Source: Paenibacillus plantarum
GTDB lineage: Bacteria; Bacillota; Bacilli; Paenibacillales; NBRC-103111
Assembly (NCBI RefSeq): GCF_013141695.1
Contig: NZ_WHNY01000087.1
Span: forward strand, 61,937-125,936
Length of the DNA stretch: 64,000 bases
Reading direction: 5' to 3'
Part shown: positions 43,255-51,296 of the stretch, piece after piece
Layout of the letters: every line of letters starts with the position of its first letter
Numbering within the stretch: the stretch's first letter is position 1
The notes under the pieces: generated by a model
The model's database searches: none
Told to the model about the DNA's origin: nothing
The model's input: only the letters and a program-made list of their open reading frames with translations
Translations under genes and position numbers: made by a program

Positions 43255-43626
43255 ATGGCTTTCAAAACAGAATATGAATTTGAACTTCCTAGAGGGTATG
43301 TAGATGACAATGGTACGCTTCACAAAAAAGGTGTTATGCGCTTAGCGACAGCTGCGGATGAAATTTTACCGATGCGTGACCAACGTGTTCAGCAAAACCC
43401 AGGCTATTTAACGATTATTTTGCTTACACGTGTCATTACAAATCTAGGGGACTTGCGTGCGATTGATACTCGAGTCGTTGAGAAGTTCTTCACAGCAGAT
43501 TTGGCATTTTTGCAAAATTTTTATCGTCAGATTAACGAAATGGACGCTCCTAGGGTTCATACAAGCTGCCCGAAATGTGAGCATGAGTTCGATGTGGACG
43601 TGTCTTTTTTGGACGAGATGGCGTAA
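43255..43626 (+). CDS. Tail assembly chaperone (short product) with Zn ribbon end
   Basis: This 123-residue protein follows the first tube gene. It starts MAFKTEYEFELPRGYVDDNG, includes YLTIILLTRVITNLGDLR (~63-80) and ends with a zinc-ribbon pair (TSCPKCEHEFDVDVS, ~103). It matches the tail-assembly protein family found after tube genes in eCIS and contractile phages. GGGAGG precedes the ATG. The normal stop is at 43624-43626. A slippery T_TTT_TTG at 43605-43611 near the end allows readthrough to the -1 frame (see next feature), giving a ~188-residue form. Confidence 0.85.
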   Translation: MAFKTEYEFELPRGYVDDNGTLHKKGVMRLATAADEILPMRDQRVQQNPGYLTIILLTRVITNLGDLRAIDTRVVEKFFTADLAFLQNFYRQINEMDAPRVHTSCPKCEHEFDVDVSFLDEMA

Positions 43627-43639
43627 CGGGCTACCCCAT
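43605..43639 (+). promoter_or_regulatory. Programmed -1 frameshift signal: slippery site and stem-loop
   Basis: The heptamer T_TTT_TTG (43605-43611) has zero-frame codons TTT TTG, so both tRNAs can re-pair one base back. After a 6-nt spacer, ATGGCGTA (43618-43625) pairs with TACCCCAT (43632-43639), 7 of 8 pairs, around a 6-nt loop. The zero-frame stop TAA lies inside the stem. This geometry is the classic form for -1 frameshifting in tail chaperone genes. Confidence 0.78.
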
Positions 43640-43820
43640 TGACAAAATATATGAAGAAGTAGGCTTCATTGCTTATTATTTTCATTGGTCACATGATGAA
43701 ATTATGTCCATGGAACACCGTGAACGCCGTACGTGGTGCGAGGAAATTTCCCGCATCAACCGTAATTTGAACGAAGAAGGTAAAAAACAGCCAGACAATC
43801 CGTTTGATGTGTTTCGGTAA
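43611..43820 (+). CDS. -1 frame extension of the tail chaperone (DUF6760-like)
   Basis: These 69 codons continue in the -1 frame from the slippery site to TAA 43818-43820. The product carries YPIDKIYEEVGFIAYYFHW and EHRERRTWCEEISRIN, the core of the DUF6760 proteins that accompany eCIS tubes. There is no ATG, GTG or TTG before this core in this frame (the nearest ATG is inside it), so expression as a frameshift fusion with the 118 upstream residues is the simplest reading. By analogy to lambda GT, the long form would bind the tape measure while the short form binds tube subunits. Confidence 0.75.
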   Translation, partial: GRDGVTGYPIDKIYEEVGFIAYYFHWSHDEIMSMEHRERRTWCEEISRINRNLNEEGKKQPDNPFDVFR

Positions 43821-43837
43821 GAGGTGAGTAACAAACA

Positions 43838-44287
43838 ATGGCAAAGAATTCATCCAAATTGCATAATGTAGGCGGCAACTTTCGTTTTCTCGTTGAGCTC
43901 GATGGATTGATCGTCGGAGGTTTCTCCGAGGTGACGGGCATGAAATCAGAGATCGAAGTAAAACCGTATTGGGAAGGTGGCTTGAACACCCATCCACACT
44001 ACATGGTTCAACATACGAAATACCCGAACATTGTGCTTAAAAGAGGTATCAGCAACGCCAGCGAATTGTGGGATTGGTACAATAATGCGGTACAAGGCAA
44101 AATCAGTCGCAAGAATGGCTCTATTCTTTTGTACAACGTCGAGGGCAAAGAGATGTGCCGTTGGGAATTCACAAGCGCATTTCCTGTGAAATGGAACGGA
44201 CCAGACCTCAATGCAGGCAGTGCCAATGTGGCGATCGAGTCAATCGAGTTGGTGCATGCGGGGTTGAAGACGATTTTTAAGAAATAA
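43838..44287 (+). CDS. Inner tube protein 2 (Afp5-like)
   Basis: This 149-residue second tube protein of the gp19-like family starts MAKNSSKLHNVGGNFRFLVELDG, includes GFSEVTGMKSEIEVKPYWEGG and ends VAIESIELVHAGLKTIFKK. It is diverged from the first tube protein and, by Afp/PVC analogy, would form the ring nearest the baseplate. GAGGTGAG lies before the ATG. Confidence 0.93.
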   Translation: MAKNSSKLHNVGGNFRFLVELDGLIVGGFSEVTGMKSEIEVKPYWEGGLNTHPHYMVQHTKYPNIVLKRGISNASELWDWYNNAVQGKISRKNGSILLYNVEGKEMCRWEFTSAFPVKWNGPDLNAGSANVAIESIELVHAGLKTIFKK

Positions 44288-44337
44288 GATGATGGCAGAA
44301 CGTTATTGCTACAGCAAAACTTTTAGGGGGATTGTTC

Positions 44338-47300
44338 ATGAACTCTCGACAATCGCATAAACCCCGTGGAAAGAAGAAGGGTTCATTACGCTTTGCTGAA
44401 GGTAAACGTACGACTACTGTCGGCCAGACTTTTCGTCAGGCGAAGCAATTTGCCTCTGGCATTATGGAGAAGTATGGATTCGATCGGAATAATTATTTAG
44501 GTATGTTTGCTCTTATTTTTAAGGGCAAGGGATTACTGACAGACAAAGAACTAGCATCTATCAAGAACCCGAGTGATCGGGCTTGGATTCTGCAATTACA
44601 GCTACAACTGCAAAGCTTGAAACATCCTGAATCTGCACCTTTCATTACGAAGCAGCAAACGATTCAGCAAATTGAAAAATTAGTAACACAAAGTGGATAT
44701 CGGTTACCGAAGCAAGTCCTTATCGATGGAAGTCATCATGAAGAAAAAAGTATGTCCTCTGAACAAATGGCGGCAGCCGTTGATGTGCCTGTCAAGAAGA
44801 AGAGGGGACGTAAAAGCAAGAAGGAGAAGGAATTAGCAGCCCAAATCCTAGCAGAACAAGAAATAATTAATGCTGCTAAACGTAATCTAGCACAGTCTAA
44901 ACAAGAACCAATTAACATCGTTAATAAACGAAACTCACCGATTATGCAGCGTTCGATGAGGCAGCTCGTTGCTTCGATAGGTATGTTAGCTCATTCTACA
45001 AGCAGCAAGATGAATCAACCGAACCCTATGGTGAATGACGTTCAACATACAGGTCACAGAACAAATAGTAGCCAGAAAACAGTGAATTTACTATATAAAC
45101 AAGCTTTGCGTGACAACAAGGATAATGGTCTAGTCCGTTTAAGTGAGCAGGATGGTCATCCAACAACTAGGGCGAATCATTCTAACGTTGCTCAGCATGT
45201 GGAAGCCATTCGGAGTACTTCCGTTTGGCTTGAACAGTTCCAATCTGGGAAGTTGAGTTTGGGACGAAATGACGATGAGGCTGTTGCCCGTTTATCTGGG
45301 CAGAGCATGCTGCAGTCGAATCCTTCTTTTCTCAATGTGGCTAAGCTGATTTTGCAAGAGGTAACGCAAACGCCAATGAGTCACCGCGGGTTGACACAGC
45401 AAGGTTCGCACAACCTGAGTGATCCTGAGGCGCCGAGTTTTAGCTCTACAGATTCTCAAACCCTCGGAAGTAGAAAGGCGTTAAAGCTGGGAGAAGGTCC
45501 TTTTTCGGAAGAGTCATCACCAGGTACAGTTCGCTTTATTCGTAGTCTACTAAGCAAACATGCTGAAGGGCAGGATGCTCAAGCGAGCAAACGACAGCCC
45601 GATGAGCAGGATCAGGCGGAAGGCTCTAGACGTACAAGAAGAAGTGAATCTTCCATTGCGAAGGGATTTCTTTCTTCCAGTCTACAACCAATGGCAATTA
45701 ATGCTGCAAGCTTAACATCACGTTTACCTAGATCGATGCATGCTTCTGTAAGTTCTTCTAGTCCTAGTCGTTCTACAAATAGGGGAATTGATACGAGCAC
45801 GACGAAGATTTGGCGTAAAACAGGTGATCAACAAGACACCGCTCAGCTACAGCCATCTTCACACGTGTTGCAAGAGCAAGGAACTTTAACAGAAGTAGTC
45901 CAGAGATTACAACAAGAACGTGATGAAATAAGGCTACAGGAAGCGGCATCGAGTCAGTCGCCAGTGCTCGAACAACTGCGTATTCAGCAAGACCAGCAGG
46001 AAGTACAACTGCGAGCACAAAGAGAAGAACTACAAGAGCAGCATGAAGTGCAACAACAGGTACAGCGAGAAGAATTAAAAGAGCAGCAAAGAGCGCAACA
46101 ACTGGCACAACGAGAAGAGCTACAAGAGCAGCAGGAAGTGCAACAGCGTGCACAACGAGAAGAGTTGCAAGCGCGACAAGAAATGTTGCAACGGATCCCA
46201 AGAGTAGAACCACGAGAGCAGCAGGAAGCTCATGAACAGTTTACGCAAGCTCAGTCTCAGATTTCACAAGAGAATGATCAGACTACTAATCTAGTGCGTG
46301 AGCGGGAACGACAAGTTAGAGGGAATCATCAGGAATTGCCGGAACTACAAGCAACGCCGAACAACCAAGTACTTGGCTTACAACGTGAGCCTCAGGTAAG
46401 TCTAGGGGAGCAGGTAAACCTAGAAGAACCAGTGCAACAAGCTAAGCTAGAGCAACAAAAGCAGGGTGTGGATATTGTAGAGTCCGTGATTTTGCAACCG
46501 CTTGAGCAACCTGTTAAGCGAAAAAGAGGACGACCGCGCAAAAATAGCAGCGTCCAACAGACAAATACAGAAACAACAAAAGAAACAATCGTTGAATCCT
46601 CAGAGATCGCACCTACTCTTATGGATGAGCAATCCTTAGAGAAGACGACATCTGATTCCGATAGTGTGGGAATGCCAGAGCAGGAAAGAGTAGCATCCGA
46701 ACCTGTACAGGTTGTGACAGCATATCCGAGTCAGGTATACAGAAAGCCTGCGCTTATGGAAAATAGACGTCCAAAAGCTCAGAAAATTCAAAGCAACGAG
46801 AGCTGGTTGCAGCAGCTCGTTACTATACAAAGACAACCCTCTTCTAATAGTGAATCATTCATTAGGAGTACAAATAGTGTAAACAAAGATGGTAGGCAAG
46901 TCATAACGAATAGGGCTTCTGCCCAGTTATCAATAAACGTAATGAAGCCTGATCTAGGTGCAGATGTGTTGGCTAGATCAACAAGTAAACTTAGAGATCA
47001 GCGCTTAGGAGAATCCACCATAGTTTCTAGGAAAACTAGTGGAACTTCGAGTGGGAAGGAACAGCGTGAAAGTAATCGGCTGCACCGTCAGCAGGAGAAT
47101 CGAAGCGTAGACAGTCAAAGCCTACCTATCCAACGAGAGCAGGATGTATCAGAAAGTAAACCGCAAAAAGCAATTCCTGTCGAGCCCAGATTGAGGGATG
47201 AATTCCTTCCTCCTGCTACTACACCAGGGTTGCAAGTAGATAAAACTAGTCAACATCAGATAAAACAAGAAGACCAGATTCAAAGCAATAGGCTAGTGGT

Positions 47301-50205
47301 GAGTGACAAACGCTCTACTGGGAAGTTAACCTCTGAGATTGCAGCTAAAATGGCAGAAGCGAGCGTTCGGTCTATAGGAACGTTGGTTTCTACACCCATA
47401 CAACAGAGAAGCACAGAAAATAGAGAAGTTGTTCGTCTATTACGGACTACTTTACGCCAAGCCGGAGTAAGTAACAACAGGATGGCAGATCTACAACAGT
47501 CTGATTTTCGAGAGGACCGTGCAGGAGCAGGTCCACAAGGGATAACAAGCAGACAAACCTTAGCCGCAGAAATCGCAGCAAAGGTAGCGCAAAGCAGCAT
47601 GACCTTCGTGAATTCAAGCAAAGCTGCCATGAATGGCCCTCAGTTGCTTCAACGCAGCTTACGCCAACCAGTTAGTTTAGTGCAAGAGGGTGGCAGTCTG
47701 TTTTCAACAGAAGCGCTGAGGGAGAATAGGCCTCACAGCGCTGTGGGAGCAAGTGAAATAAAACCAAGTGTCAGTGAACAGGCTACTGGCAAACCAACGA
47801 ATGAAACAACGGCTGTTGGGATCGTTCAACCAGCTAGTCATACTCCTCTTGATATAGTTAGGAGAGATGGAAGCTCTTCACGAGTTAATCAGGTGAAGGA
47901 GCAGCAAGCTAGTATACAGCGTAAAATCGACTTAGGACAGTTTATAGCTCGAAAACCAACGCTTAGCTCTCGCACCCAATCATCTTCAACAAGCAGTAGC
48001 GAGGGTGATGCTACGATTGCTCGCTCAACTGGTGAATGGATGAGAAGCAGGCTTACGCTACGGGCCGGGCGAATCGAGAATGGTACGGTAACAAGACGAG
48101 CTAGTGGATCAGATGATACGCAGTCCTTGGAAATGATCAGTGGTGCTCAGCAAAGAAACGTACAGCAGTTAGCTGATGCCGATCGGAAGGACGAGAGACA
48201 GCCGAATAGTGTTGGAAGCGTTGAACGAACAAGTGAAGCTGTAGCAGGGGAAGTGGGAGCACGCGCTCCTTCGGTCAGTGAGAATCCAATTTCAAGTAGC
48301 AGAATGATGGATGCACATATTGAACAACAAAATTCCGAAGCTGCTACACAGATCCAATTGAGCCGAATGGATGGCGAAGTTGATCCACAACTCAACCAGT
48401 CGGCAAGAGAGGTTGTTCGTGGAAAGCTTTTACAACGGCCAGCTTTTGTTGAAAATAGCAGGCAATTGAAACCGAACAACGGAATTGAAGATTCTCTGCG
48501 AGCTAGAAGTATAAGCAATTCAGTATTAGGAAAGCTCGTCCAGCGTTCACTAGGAATTACGAATGGTGTTCAGGTAAGAAGAGCTAATCAAGCAGACAAC
48601 GTTCAATCACGTAGTGTATCGGTTGAAAGTGAATTCGTGCGTAGAAATCTCGTGCAAAGATCATCAGAGAACCAAATTAGGCAGAATGCAAGACAAGTTG
48701 CTATGCATGGGACTGAAGGGCGGATGGACAGAACGGTTGATTCAGCGCCAAGACGTTCCGAACAAAGCGCTTTTGGAAGAACAACAGGTTCTTCTCCGAC
48801 TAATCGATCTGTTGATCTTACAAATCGTCGGATGATTGGTCTGAATACGATGGAAAGTTCGAACCGAATACCAGGTACAGCAGGTATTGGTACTGGCAAT
48901 CTAATTCAACGAGCGAGTGAGAGTCGAATCAGGCAATTAATCAATAAAGCATCTGCCCAGGATATCAGGCAAGGAGTTTTGCAGGGGGCTGATGGTGAAG
49001 CATCACCAAGTCGTGGAGCAGTGAACTGGACTGGGGTGCAAGCCGAACATCTTCAGAGACGCATAGTCGTCGATGGCAGTGAGCGCGCGCCTATGCGGGA
49101 AGCACATGGTTCGGAGAATCGCTTGGAAGCGGAACGCTTGCAAGTGGATTCGGCGGAGCAAACCATCAGGGCAATGGTGAGCGCGCAGGTAGAAGAGCGC
49201 GCACAAGGGCTAGAGCCTGCGGCCGCTTCGCGGGCCGCAGAGACAGTCTCGGTCGCGCTTGCCGCACGCGCGCCCATGGCTCGCCAGAGCACGAGCATGA
49301 CACCGCGTGTCATGCCGCTGCTGGCGAGCAGCGCAGGAGCGCTTCGCGCTGCTCCTGCGGGGATGGCTGCGGCTTCGCCTGCCGCAGCGGAACACCGACT
49401 GCCCGCCCGCGGGACGGGCAGTCTCATACAGGCGGCTGCCTCTGGCGGAGCCGCCGCAGCAACAGCTGGCGCGCTGAGCGGCGCCAGCATGACGAACAGC
49501 AGCAGCCAAGGCTGGGCTGCTGCTGCATTAACCAAGCCGCTGCCCACGCAGGTGCAGCGGCTTGCCAGCCCCGTCGGCGGCAGGCAAGCCGACGTCAACC
49601 AGGGCACGCCAGCGATGAGCGTGCCAATGCAGTCCCGCATGCAGCAGCCGTCCATCGGCGGGAGCCACCAGGGCACGCCAGCGATGAGCGTGCCGATGCA
49701 GTCGCGCACGCAGCAGCCGCCCATCGGCGCGAGCCACCAGGGCACGCCAGCAATGAGCGTGCCGATGCAGTCGCGCACGCAGCAGCCGTCCATTGGTGCA
49801 AGCCACCAGGGCACGCCAGCAATGAGCGTGCCAATGCAGTCGCGCACGCAGCAGCCGTCCATTGGCGCGAGCCACCAGGGCACACCAATGATAAGCATGC
49901 CGATGCAATCAGCAAGTCAAGAGCATCTCGCTTCACCACTCAGCATGCTGGAGCATAAACAAGCACCAACGAGTCAGCTTGCGAACGCACCGCTCGACAT
50001 GGACTGGCTGCGCACCAAAACGAGCGCAGACTCAGAACCAACACCAACAGCGCCAGTCGATCAGACGCCGCCGGAGCTAAGTGAAGAGCAACTGCAAGAG
50101 CTGATTAAACAGCTTCCACAGCTGGATATCTCCAAAATCGCGGACAAAGTGTACCGCGAAATCGAGAAAAAAATGAAATTCGAACGGCAACGCCGAGGTA
50201 TATAA
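44338..50205 (+). CDS. Giant 1955-residue Gln-rich eCIS protein, candidate tape measure
   Basis: ATG 44338 lies 7 nt after AGGGGGA. A folded N-terminal region (~10-135, FRQAKQFASGIMEKYGFDRNNY) is followed by mostly disordered, Gln/Ser/Arg-rich sequence. Motifs (L/I)(V/I/L)QR(S/A/P) recur (e.g. GKLVQRSLG, NLVQRSSENQ, NLIQRASES). A Glu/Gln coiled coil lies at ~530-640, AT-hook-like KKKRGRKSKKEK (~152) and KRKRGRPRKN (~724), 23-residue repeats at ~1755-1860, and the end IADKVYREIEKKMKFERQRRG, shared by Afp6-position eCIS proteins. The position after chaperone and tube is that of phage tape measures. Function is inference. Confidence 0.75.
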   Translation: MNSRQSHKPRGKKKGSLRFAEGKRTTTVGQTFRQAKQFASGIMEKYGFDRNNYLGMFALIFKGKGLLTDKELASIKNPSDRAWILQLQLQLQSLKHPESAPFITKQQTIQQIEKLVTQSGYRLPKQVLIDGSHHEEKSMSSEQMAAAVDVPVKKKRGRKSKKEKELAAQILAEQEIINAAKRNLAQSKQEPINIVNKRNSPIMQRSMRQLVASIGMLAHSTSSKMNQPNPMVNDVQHTGHRTNSSQKTVNLLYKQALRDNKDNGLVRLSEQDGHPTTRANHSNVAQHVEAIRSTSVWLEQFQSGKLSLGRNDDEAVARLSGQSMLQSNPSFLNVAKLILQEVTQTPMSHRGLTQQGSHNLSDPEAPSFSSTDSQTLGSRKALKLGEGPFSEESSPGTVRFIRSLLSKHAEGQDAQASKRQPDEQDQAEGSRRTRRSESSIAKGFLSSSLQPMAINAASLTSRLPRSMHASVSSSSPSRSTNRGIDTSTTKIWRKTGDQQDTAQLQPSSHVLQEQGTLTEVVQRLQQERDEIRLQEAASSQSPVLEQLRIQQDQQEVQLRAQREELQEQHEVQQQVQREELKEQQRAQQLAQREELQEQQEVQQRAQREELQARQEMLQRIPRVEPREQQEAHEQFTQAQSQISQENDQTTNLVRERERQVRGNHQELPELQATPNNQVLGLQREPQVSLGEQVNLEEPVQQAKLEQQKQGVDIVESVILQPLEQPVKRKRGRPRKNSSVQQTNTETTKETIVESSEIAPTLMDEQSLEKTTSDSDSVGMPEQERVASEPVQVVTAYPSQVYRKPALMENRRPKAQKIQSNESWLQQLVTIQRQPSSNSESFIRSTNSVNKDGRQVITNRASAQLSINVMKPDLGADVLARSTSKLRDQRLGESTIVSRKTSGTSSGKEQRESNRLHRQQENRSVDSQSLPIQREQDVSESKPQKAIPVEPRLRDEFLPPATTPGLQVDKTSQHQIKQEDQIQSNRLVVSDKRSTGKLTSEIAAKMAEASVRSIGTLVSTPIQQRSTENREVVRLLRTTLRQAGVSNNRMADLQQSDFREDRAGAGPQGITSRQTLAAEIAAKVAQSSMTFVNSSKAAMNGPQLLQRSLRQPVSLVQEGGSLFSTEALRENRPHSAVGASEIKPSVSEQATGKPTNETTAVGIVQPASHTPLDIVRRDGSSSRVNQVKEQQASIQRKIDLGQFIARKPTLSSRTQSSSTSSSEGDATIARSTGEWMRSRLTLRAGRIENGTVTRRASGSDDTQSLEMISGAQQRNVQQLADADRKDERQPNSVGSVERTSEAVAGEVGARAPSVSENPISSSRMMDAHIEQQNSEAATQIQLSRMDGEVDPQLNQSAREVVRGKLLQRPAFVENSRQLKPNNGIEDSLRARSISNSVLGKLVQRSLGITNGVQVRRANQADNVQSRSVSVESEFVRRNLVQRSSENQIRQNARQVAMHGTEGRMDRTVDSAPRRSEQSAFGRTTGSSPTNRSVDLTNRRMIGLNTMESSNRIPGTAGIGTGNLIQRASESRIRQLINKASAQDIRQGVLQGADGEASPSRGAVNWTGVQAEHLQRRIVVDGSERAPMREAHGSENRLEAERLQVDSAEQTIRAMVSAQVEERAQGLEPAAASRAAETVSVALAARAPMARQSTSMTPRVMPLLASSAGALRAAPAGMAAASPAAAEHRLPARGTGSLIQAAASGGAAAATAGALSGASMTNSSSQGWAAAALTKPLPTQVQRLASPVGGRQADVNQGTPAMSVPMQSRMQQPSIGGSHQGTPAMSVPMQSRTQQPPIGASHQGTPAMSVPMQSRTQQPSIGASHQGTPAMSVPMQSRTQQPSIGASHQGTPMISMPMQSASQEHLASPLSMLEHKQAPTSQLANAPLDMDWLRTKTSADSEPTPTAPVDQTPPELSEEQLQELIKQLPQLDISKIADKVYREIEKKMKFERQRRGI
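49600..49912 (+). repeat. 69-bp coding repeats: four full copies and one partial
   Basis: Units start at 49600, 49669, 49738, 49807 and 49876, an exact 69-bp pitch, so the 23-residue unit QGTPAMSVPMQSRTQQPSIG + ASH stays in frame. The copies are nearly identical at DNA level. The surrounding 49,080-49,900 is much richer in GC than the rest of the gene. Confidence 0.93.
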
Positions 50206-50247
50206 GTTTCACGTAGTAAGTAGAGCGATATAGCTCTATAAGAAGTG

Positions 50248-50588
50248 GAGTTAGTCGATAAAATCGACTAACTCTCGAGCATGCGAGTGGCAATTATAGT
50301 GGAGTTAGTCGATAAAACCGACTAACTCGAGCGCGCCAGTGGCAATTGTAGTGGAGTTAGTCGATAAAACCGACTAACTCGAGCACGCCAGTGGCAATTA
50401 TAGTGGAGTTAGTCGATAAAACCGACTAACTCGAGCACGCCAGTGGCAATTGTAGTGGAGTTAGTCGATAAAACCGACTAACTCGAGCACGCCAGTGGTA
50501 GTTATAGTGGAGTTAGTCGATAAAACCGACTAACTCCAGCACGCCAGTAGCGATTATAGTGGAGTTAGTCGATAAATTCGACTAACCC
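50248..50588. repeat. Array of seven 27-bp hairpins at 52-bp pitch
   Basis: Hairpins start at 50248, 50302, 50354, 50406, 50458, 50510 and 50562. Each pairs GAGTTAGTCG with CGACTAACTC around ataaaac. Between them lies a conserved spacer (gagcacgccagtggcaattatagtg-like). The first spacing is 54 bp, all later ones exactly 52 bp. There is no T-run or ORF. The whole 50,206-50,665 gap is this array plus the ribosome binding site of the LysM gene. Confidence 0.95.
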
Positions 50589-50665
50589 GTGTGCTTCGCT
50601 CTCTTCTCGAGAGGACTGGCGCAGCCGGTTAATCTATTTCAATTTGGCAGAAAGGACGGATTCCT

Positions 50666-51292
50666 ATGGCACTCAAGAAAGCAATGATTATCGTTCACAA
50701 AGGAAGCAAAACAGAAAATGTGCAAGTGATGTTCAACCCGGGCGAGTATACGATCGACACCGGAAATAGCTACTCTTGGAAAACAGTGCCGGGTCTGTCC
50801 ATGCCAATCGCTCAATTCGTGAGCGGGGGGACGTCGACACTCACCATGGATTTTTATTTTGACACCTACGAAAAAGGAACAGACGTCCGTCAGTTGACGA
50901 CGAAGATTTCAGGACTACTTGATGTCGAGAAGGAGATCCATGCACCCCCGCTTTGCCGGTTTGTATGGGGTTCCTTGGATTTCAAGGGAGTCGTTGTGAA
51001 TGTGAATCAGCATTTTACCATGTTCTTGGATACAGGCGTTCCAGTTCGTGCGAAGCTGAAGGTGACGTTTAAATCTACCCTAAGCAAGAAAGATCAACTG
51101 AAGCAAATTCCGCGTCATTCGGCAGATCGAACGAAGTTGAAAATGCTTAATCAAGGGGATCAACTGTGGACGATAGCTGCCAATGAGTACGAGGATCCAA
51201 CGATGTGGCGAGAAATCGCCAAGGCGAATGGGATCGATAATCCAATGAAAGTAGCCACGGGACGCCGCATTTCAGTTCCGCGGTTGGATTAA
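50666..51292 (+). CDS. LysM-domain tail adaptor (Afp7-like)
   Basis: This 208-residue protein begins MALKKAMIIVHKGSKTENVQVMFNPGEYTIDTG. The beta-rich body (FNPGEY...GGTSTLTMDFYFDT) is typical for the tube-to-hub adaptor (Afp7/Pvc7, XkdP-like). A C-terminal LysM module (LNQGDQLWTIAANEYEDPTMWREIAKANGIDNP, ~155-190) follows. AAAGGA precedes the ATG. It is separated from the giant gene by the hairpin array, and followed directly by the hub gene. Confidence 0.9.
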   Translation: MALKKAMIIVHKGSKTENVQVMFNPGEYTIDTGNSYSWKTVPGLSMPIAQFVSGGTSTLTMDFYFDTYEKGTDVRQLTTKISGLLDVEKEIHAPPLCRFVWGSLDFKGVVVNVNQHFTMFLDTGVPVRAKLKVTFKSTLSKKDQLKQIPRHSADRTKLKMLNQGDQLWTIAANEYEDPTMWREIAKANGIDNPMKVATGRRISVPRLD

Positions 51293-51296
51293 GCCG

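Noticed and set aside
49053..49898. 281-codon minus-strand ORF over the repeats in the giant gene
   Set aside because: It is the shadow of the GC-rich, 69-bp-repeated sequence. It has no ribosome binding site, and its translation is a Trp/Cys-rich repeat with no domain.
50248..50588. CRISPR array
   Set aside because: The conserved part includes the spacers as well as the palindromes, so spacers are not unique, and no cas genes are near. It is a hairpin array.
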